Below are positions 60,027-64,000 of a stretch of DNA of 64,000 bases, in pieces. This stretch comes from Microbacterium sp. Root166. GTDB lineage: Bacteria > Actinomycetota > Actinomycetes > Actinomycetales > Microbacteriaceae. The notes below the pieces were generated by a model. The model worked only from the letters and a program-made list of their open reading frames with translations, did no database searches and was not told the origin of the DNA. Location: the NCBI RefSeq assembly GCF_001427145.1, contig NZ_LMGL01000001.1, forward strand, positions 1,317,241-1,381,240, given 5' to 3'. Every line of letters starts with the position of its first letter. The first letter of the stretch is position 1. The position numbers and the translations under genes were made by a program.

Positions 60027-60145
60027 TCAGTCTCCGGTGAGGACGACGAGCTGCTGGGTCGCGCGGGTCATCGCGACGTAGCGGTCGACGGCTCCCTCGA
60101 TGCCGAGCCCCACCCGTCAGGCTCGACGAGCACCACCAGGTTGAA
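60027..60145 (-). pseudogene. C-terminal remnant of a UvrD/HelD-like helicase, frameshifted
   Basis: On the - strand the segment reads FNLVVLVEP in one frame and then GIEGAVDRYVAMTRATQQLV followed by VLTGD and a stop (TCA at 60027-60029) in a shifted frame. Y-V-A-M-T-R-A-T is motif VI of superfamily 1 helicases. The upstream 5' part of the gene is gone, replaced by the promoter region of the GntR gene. About 40 codons of a once longer gene remain, with one frameshift near 60105-60115. Confidence 0.65.
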
Positions 60146-60187
60146 CCCGGCAGCCGGTCCTGCGGGTCTATCTCCTATAGTGAGCGG

Positions 60188-60874
60188 ATGCCGAACGGAG
60201 AACCCCTGCAGATCCCGAGGCGCCAGATCCTCTCCGATCACGTCTACGCACAGCTGAAGAGCCTGATCATGAACGGCCAGGTGCCGCCCGGCGAGCGCCT
60301 GAACATCGAGGACCTCTCACGACGACTCGACGTGTCGCCGACGCCCGTGCGCGAAGCGCTCGCCCGTCTGGAGTCGGAGGAGCTCACGATCAAGCTTCCG
60401 CTCCGCGGTTACACGACGACGGCTCTGCTGGACCGCGAACAGATTCTCGACCTCTACGATCTCCGGTTCCTCCTCGAGGTTCCCTCCGCCAAGCGAGCGG
60501 CCACGCGTGTTTCGGCGGCCGACGCCGATGCGCTGCGGGCCGAACTGGCGACCGTTCAGAACGCGCCGCACGCGGACGGGTACGAGACGTACCGGGTCTT
60601 CATCGATCACGATGCCCGCTTTCACCGACTCGTCCTCGATCTGGCGGGGAACGAGATGGTCACCCAGGCGTTCCTGCGCACGCACTGTCATCTCCACCTC
60701 TATCGGCTCGCATACGACGGAACGTCCGGCAGCGATGCCGTCGAAGAGCATGCGGTGCTGGTGGATGCGCTCGTCAGCGGCGATCCCGAGGCGGCTGAAG
60801 AGTCCATGCGCAACCATCTCGCCCTCGCGCGCGACCGCGTGCTCGCCGGCCTCGACGCTCGCCCGGCTCCCTGA
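60188..60874 (+). CDS. GntR-family regulator, FadR/FCD subgroup
   Basis: The 228-residue protein has an N-terminal winged helix (HVYAQLKSLIMNGQVPPGER, LNIEDLSRRLDVSPTPVREA) and an FCD ligand domain with metal-binding Asp/His residues (FIDHDARFHRLVLDLAGNEM, HCHLHLYR, EEHAVLVDALVSGD). Ligands in this subgroup are usually small organic acids. ATG 60188 follows TATAGT by eight bases, so the transcript may be leaderless. It is convergent with the pantothenate operon. Targets are unknown. Confidence 0.85.
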   Translation: MPNGEPLQIPRRQILSDHVYAQLKSLIMNGQVPPGERLNIEDLSRRLDVSPTPVREALARLESEELTIKLPLRGYTTTALLDREQILDLYDLRFLLEVPSAKRAATRVSAADADALRAELATVQNAPHADGYETYRVFIDHDARFHRLVLDLAGNEMVTQAFLRTHCHLHLYRLAYDGTSGSDAVEEHAVLVDALVSGDPEAAEESMRNHLALARDRVLAGLDARPAP

Positions 60875-60891
60875 GGCGAGCAGAGGGAACG

Positions 60892-61764
60892 TCAGCCGCC
60901 GAGCAGCTCGTGAAGCCGGGTGACCTCGGCCTCCGGCATCCCGTAGCCGTGCTCTTCTTCGGGGTAGCGACCTGAGCGGACGTCCTCGGCGTAGGCCGTG
61001 ACGGCAGCGATCATCTCGCCGCGCAGCTCGGCGTAGCGCTTGACGAAGCGCGCGGCATGGCCGTCGTAGATGCCGAGCAGGTCGTGGAACACCAGCACCT
61101 GTCCGTCGGTTCCGGGACCGGCGCCGATGCCGATCACGGGCACCGACAGCCGGGGCATGATGGCGTCGGTGACCGCGGTGGGGATGGCCTCGAAGACGAG
61201 GGCGAAGCACCCTGCCTCCTCGAGGGCGCGGGCGCTCTCGAGGAGAGTCACGGCCTCGTCGGCGGTGCGGCCCTGCGAGCGGTAGCCGCCGATCGTCGCG
61301 GCGGTCTGCGGGGTGAGCCCGATGTGGCCCATGACCGGGATGCCGGCGGCGACGATGGCCCGGGCGCGCTGCACCGACGTGCCGCCCCGTTCGATCTTCA
61401 CGCCGTCGCAGCCCGTCGTCTTCACGAACCGCTGCGCGGTGGCCACGGCCTGCTCGTCCGATCCCTCGTACGAGCCGAAGGGGAGATCGGCGATGAGCAG
61501 CGGGGTCGAGAGACCTCGCCGAACCGCCGAGGTCAGCACGAGCATCTCGTCCACGGTGATGGGGACGGTGCTGTCATATCCGAGCACCGTCATCGCGCCC
61601 GAGTCGCCGACGAGCACGACGTCGACGCCCGCGGCCTCGGCGATCTGCGCGCTCGGGTAGTCGTACGCGGTGACCATCGCGATCGGATCCCCGGCGGCCT
61701 TCTGGGCGGCCAGGTCGGCGAAGGTGCGTCGCCGGGCGGGCGTCGCGGTGGGTCCTGTGCTCAT
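60892..61764 (-). CDS. panB: 3-methyl-2-oxobutanoate hydroxymethyltransferase
   Basis: The 290-residue TIM-barrel enzyme makes ketopantoate from 2-oxoisovalerate using methylene-tetrahydrofolate. Motifs are MVTAYDYPSAQIAEAAGVDV, VLVGDSGAMTVLGYDSTVPI, GDGVKIERGG-like CDGVKIERGG, GHIGLTPQ and the catalytic Glu region VFEAIPTAVTD, plus GIGAGPGTDGQVLVFHDLLG. ATG 61764 overlaps the panC stop. Last gene of the three-gene pantothenate operon. Confidence 0.95.
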   Translation of the reverse strand: MSTGPTATPARRRTFADLAAQKAAGDPIAMVTAYDYPSAQIAEAAGVDVVLVGDSGAMTVLGYDSTVPITVDEMLVLTSAVRRGLSTPLLIADLPFGSYEGSDEQAVATAQRFVKTTGCDGVKIERGGTSVQRARAIVAAGIPVMGHIGLTPQTAATIGGYRSQGRTADEAVTLLESARALEEAGCFALVFEAIPTAVTDAIMPRLSVPVIGIGAGPGTDGQVLVFHDLLGIYDGHAARFVKRYAELRGEMIAAVTAYAEDVRSGRYPEEEHGYGMPEAEVTRLHELLGG

Positions 61765-62612
61765 GCGTGGGCCTCCAGAATCCGGTTGTCGATGAGGCGT
61801 GCGGCGCCGACGCGCGCGGCGACCGCGAGCAGTGCGGCGTCGTCGACGGTGTCGACCGGAGCGAGGTCGCCGGCGGACCGCAGCTCGAGATACTCGGGCT
61901 CGATGCCTGCGGCGTCGAGCACCGATCGCGCCGCCGCGACCACGGCCGCGGCATCCGTCTCTCCCGCGGCGACAGCCGCTTCGGCGGCGTCGAGCGCACG
62001 GTTGATGTGCGCGGCGCGCGCACGGGCTCCGGCGTCGAGGTAGACGTTGCGCGAGCTCATCGCCAGACCGTCGGGCTCGCGGACGATCGGGCAGGCCTCG
62101 ATGCGCACCGGGATGTCGAGGTCGCGCACCACGCGGCGCACCACGAGCACCTGCTGGGCGTCCTTCTGCCCGAAGTAGGCGGTGTCGGGCGCGACGATCT
62201 GCAGCAGCTTCGTGACGACGGTGGCGACGCCGTCGAAGTGGCCCGGGCCGCGCGTCGCCCCGCAGAGCACGTCGGTGATCCCGGAGACATGGATGCTCGT
62301 GGCGAAGCCGTGCGGATACACCTCGTCGACGGCGGGAGCGAACAGGATGTCGGCGCCCGCGCCCGCGGCGAGCTCGGCGTCGCGGGCCTCGTCGCGGGGG
62401 TACGCGGTGAGATCTTCGCCCGCGCCGAACTGCGTGGGGTTGACGAACAGCGAGACGACGACGAGATCGGTGCCGGCCCGAGCGGCGCGGATCAGCGAGA
62501 GGTGGCCCTCGTGGAAGGCGCCCATCGTGGGCACCAGCCCGACGGTACGGCCCTCGGCACGGGCTGCGCGCACGGCGGAGCGGACGTCGGCGACGGTTCT
62601 CAGGATCCTCAT
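61761..62612 (-). CDS. panC: Pantoate-beta-alanine ligase
   Basis: The 283-residue ligase condenses pantoate and beta-alanine with ATP to form pantothenate. Motifs are VPTMGAFHEGHLSLIRAARA (the HIGH-type nucleotide loop with H-x-G-H), VVSLFVNPTQFGAGEDLTAY, YFGQKDAQQVLVVRRVVRDL and the KMSKS-like AMSSRNVYLD. It starts at ATG 62612, overlapping the previous gene's stop, and overlaps panB in turn. Confidence 0.96.
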   Translation of the reverse strand: MRILRTVADVRSAVRAARAEGRTVGLVPTMGAFHEGHLSLIRAARAGTDLVVVSLFVNPTQFGAGEDLTAYPRDEARDAELAAGAGADILFAPAVDEVYPHGFATSIHVSGITDVLCGATRGPGHFDGVATVVTKLLQIVAPDTAYFGQKDAQQVLVVRRVVRDLDIPVRIEACPIVREPDGLAMSSRNVYLDAGARARAAHINRALDAAEAAVAAGETDAAAVVAAARSVLDAAGIEPEYLELRSAGDLAPVDTVDDAALLAVAARVGAARLIDNRILEAHA

Positions 62613-63346
62613 GCGGTGTGCTCCTCGGCAGCGGCCAGCGCGCGCGTGCGCTCGACCAGGATGTCGAACAGCGGAAGCTCTGCGGGTGTTCCGGCGCGGA
62701 CCGCTTCTCGCTGCCGGTCGACCGTCACCTCGTCACCGCGCGCGACGGGTCCGGTGAGGGCTGCGCGCGGTCCGTGCTGCGCCCAGTTGTCGACCGTTCC
62801 GTGCACGAGGGGCACGAGGTGGCGGCGCAGCACGACGGGATCCAGGCCCGATGCCGCGGCCGTAGCCTCGGCCGCCGCGGCGAGGGTGACGAAGAAGTTG
62901 GAGGCGATCGAGGCGGCCGCGTGGTACCCGGCGCGCTGATCGTCGGTCACGGTGAACGCCTCGCCGCCGACGGCGGCCACGAGGTCGCCGGCCGCGCTCA
63001 GGGCGTCGGGCGAGACGCCCGCAACGGCGCAGCCGATCCCCTGGAACGCGTCGGGTCCCTCGTCGCCGACGAACGCCCGCAGCGGATGCAGCCCGAAGTC
63101 CGCGCCGGATTCGCTCAGGGTGGTGGCGCCCGACGTGTGCCCGACCAGCGCGGCGCCGGCTCGCGCAGCGCGCACCGCCGCAGAGATCTCGCGGTCGGGA
63201 ACGCACAGCAGCACGATGTCGGCCGGCTCCACCGGCTCGCCGCGACCGGTCGGTCCGTTGACCCGGTATCCGGCGGCGCGCAGCGCGGTTGCCGCGGCCC
63301 GGCCCAGGCGTCCGGGGCCGACGATGCTGATGGTCGCTGCGCTCAT
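62609..63346 (-). CDS. Rossmann-like/DUF2520 protein of the pantothenate operon
   Basis: The 245-residue protein has an N-terminal NADP-binding fold (SIVGPGRLGRAAATALRAAG, then IVLLCVPDREISAAVRAARA). The C-terminal DUF2520 domain includes GYHAAASIASNFFVTLAAAA and LVPLVHGTVDNWAQHG. It resembles ketopantoate reductases in fold and lies first in the operon with panC and panB. No PanE/KPR is seen in the window, so it is a candidate for the missing reductase step, though this is inference. Confidence 0.82.
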   Translation of the reverse strand: MSAATISIVGPGRLGRAAATALRAAGYRVNGPTGRGEPVEPADIVLLCVPDREISAAVRAARAGAALVGHTSGATTLSESGADFGLHPLRAFVGDEGPDAFQGIGCAVAGVSPDALSAAGDLVAAVGGEAFTVTDDQRAGYHAAASIASNFFVTLAAAAEATAAASGLDPVVLRRHLVPLVHGTVDNWAQHGPRAALTGPVARGDEVTVDRQREAVRAGTPAELPLFDILVERTRALAAAEEHTA

Positions 63347-63465
63347 GGTCTCTTCCGCAGGCGGCTGCGGTGCGCCACCCAGTATCGCACCACCCCTCCG
63401 GCCCGCGAACTCGCGCGAATGTCACCATCGCAGCGGAGAGCGGTAGGTACTGCCAGAATCCAGGC

Positions 63466-64000
63466 ATGGCCGCACCGCGCACTGAGCTCAAGAGCACCGG
63501 ATACGAGATCTTCATCGGGCTGCTCTCGATGCTGTCGATCGCCAACCTCGTCCTCGTCTACGCCTTCGTGCACGACCCGGCACTGCAGCAGATCCTCAGT
63601 GTGATGAACGCGTTGTTCAGCGTGATCTTCCTGATCGACTTCATCTATCGCATCAGGACCGCGCCTTCGGCGGGCGCGTATTTCTTCAAGCACTTCGGCT
63701 GGGCAGACCTCCTCGCGAGCCTTCCCTTCCCGCAGGCGAAGATCCTGCGCGTCTTCCGCCTGGTGCGCGTCGCGCGCCTCATGCGAGATGTCGGACCTCG
63801 CAACCTCTGGAAGGCGATCGTTCGCGACCGCGCGGGTAGCGCGCTCCTGCTGCTCCTGCTCATGGGCATCCTCGTCCTCCAGTTCGGCAGCCTGATGGTG
63901 CTGCGCGTGGAGCAGTACGCCAACGGCGCGAACATCACGTCGGCCTCGGACGCGCTCTGGTACACCATCGTGACGATCTCGACCGTCGGCTACGGCGATC
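63466..64000 (+). CDS. Voltage-gated-type potassium channel (cut by window edge)
   Basis: The first 178 residues of an ion channel are present. Hydrophobic segments are followed by an Arg-rich S4-like helix KILRVFRLVRVARLMRDV. A pore region ends in the selectivity filter TVGYGD exactly at the window edge. ATG 63466 is near CCAGG and homology starts soon after. It is divergent from the pantothenate operon across 119 bases. It is probably a K+ channel of the inner membrane. Confidence 0.88.
   Translation, partial: MAAPRTELKSTGYEIFIGLLSMLSIANLVLVYAFVHDPALQQILSVMNALFSVIFLIDFIYRIRTAPSAGAYFFKHFGWADLLASLPFPQAKILRVFRLVRVARLMRDVGPRNLWKAIVRDRAGSALLLLLLMGILVLQFGSLMVLRVEQYANGANITSASDALWYTIVTISTVGYGD

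Noticed and set aside
1-64000. CRISPR arrays, insertion sequences, phage genes, integrases or a replication origin
   Set aside because: No spaced direct-repeat array, transposase or integrase motif, phage structural gene, or DnaA-box cluster was seen on reading both strands.

Overview
The window reads as high-GC, GC3-rich actinobacterial chromosome, most likely Microbacterium or a close Microbacteriaceae relative. The support is gene content (MetP/MetS-type importer, DUF2520 gene in a panB/panC operon, class F sortase, C-glycoside catabolism genes known from Microbacterium) and a habitual use of the words GGATGCC and GGCATCC inside coding regions. No rRNA, complete tRNA, CRISPR array, integrase or transposase was found.

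Region 1 (1-23,010) is a catabolic block. It opens with the last codons of a sugar ABC-transporter permease and a scar of a SnoaL-like gene. Next is a long + strand run: TIM-barrel sugar isomerase, CarA-like GMC oxidase, two pairs of C-glycoside deglycosidase (CGD) beta and alpha subunits, Gfo/Idh/MocA dehydrogenase, a second sugar isomerase and a ThuA-like protein. A third, divergent CGD pair and a ROK regulator face the other way. Then come a Gfo/Idh pair, an aromatic ring-cleavage set (extradiol-type VOC enzyme, two FAH-family hydrolases, a cyclase-family hydrolase, FAD monooxygenase, ACMSD-like amidohydrolase), an MFS transporter and a second CarA-like oxidase. The inferred logic is: oxidise the C-linked sugar at C3, eliminate the aglycone with CGD, process the keto-sugar with isomerases and Gfo/Idh enzymes, and open the aromatic aglycone. 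The block ends at a 26-bp tRNA-Ser 3' end with a terminator behind it (23,185-23,239), which looks like the right end of an integrated element.

Region 2 (23,437-36,691) is an O-glycoside locus: TetR regulator with two operator-like sites, a GPH-type transporter, GH78 alpha-L-rhamnosidase, GH1 beta-glucosidase, SDR and Gfo/Idh dehydrogenases, a second GPH transporter, then a divergent AraC regulator and a GH2 enzyme. With region 1 it suggests an organism living on plant glycosides such as flavonoid rhamnoglucosides and C-glycosides.

Region 3 (36,928-64,000) is mostly ordinary chromosome: manganese catalase, a DUF4397 surface protein with a class F sortase, the MetPS importer, a peptidoglycan-binding lipoprotein, a DUF1269 protein, a NarL-type two-component system, glutaminase joined to an MFS transporter, a 1,461-residue secreted subtilase, a serine hydrolase with a divergent PadR regulator, a PadR-controlled DrrAB-like ABC exporter, YaeQ, CsbD, a broken helicase remnant, a GntR/FCD regulator, the pantothenate operon and the start of a potassium-channel-like gene cut by the window edge.
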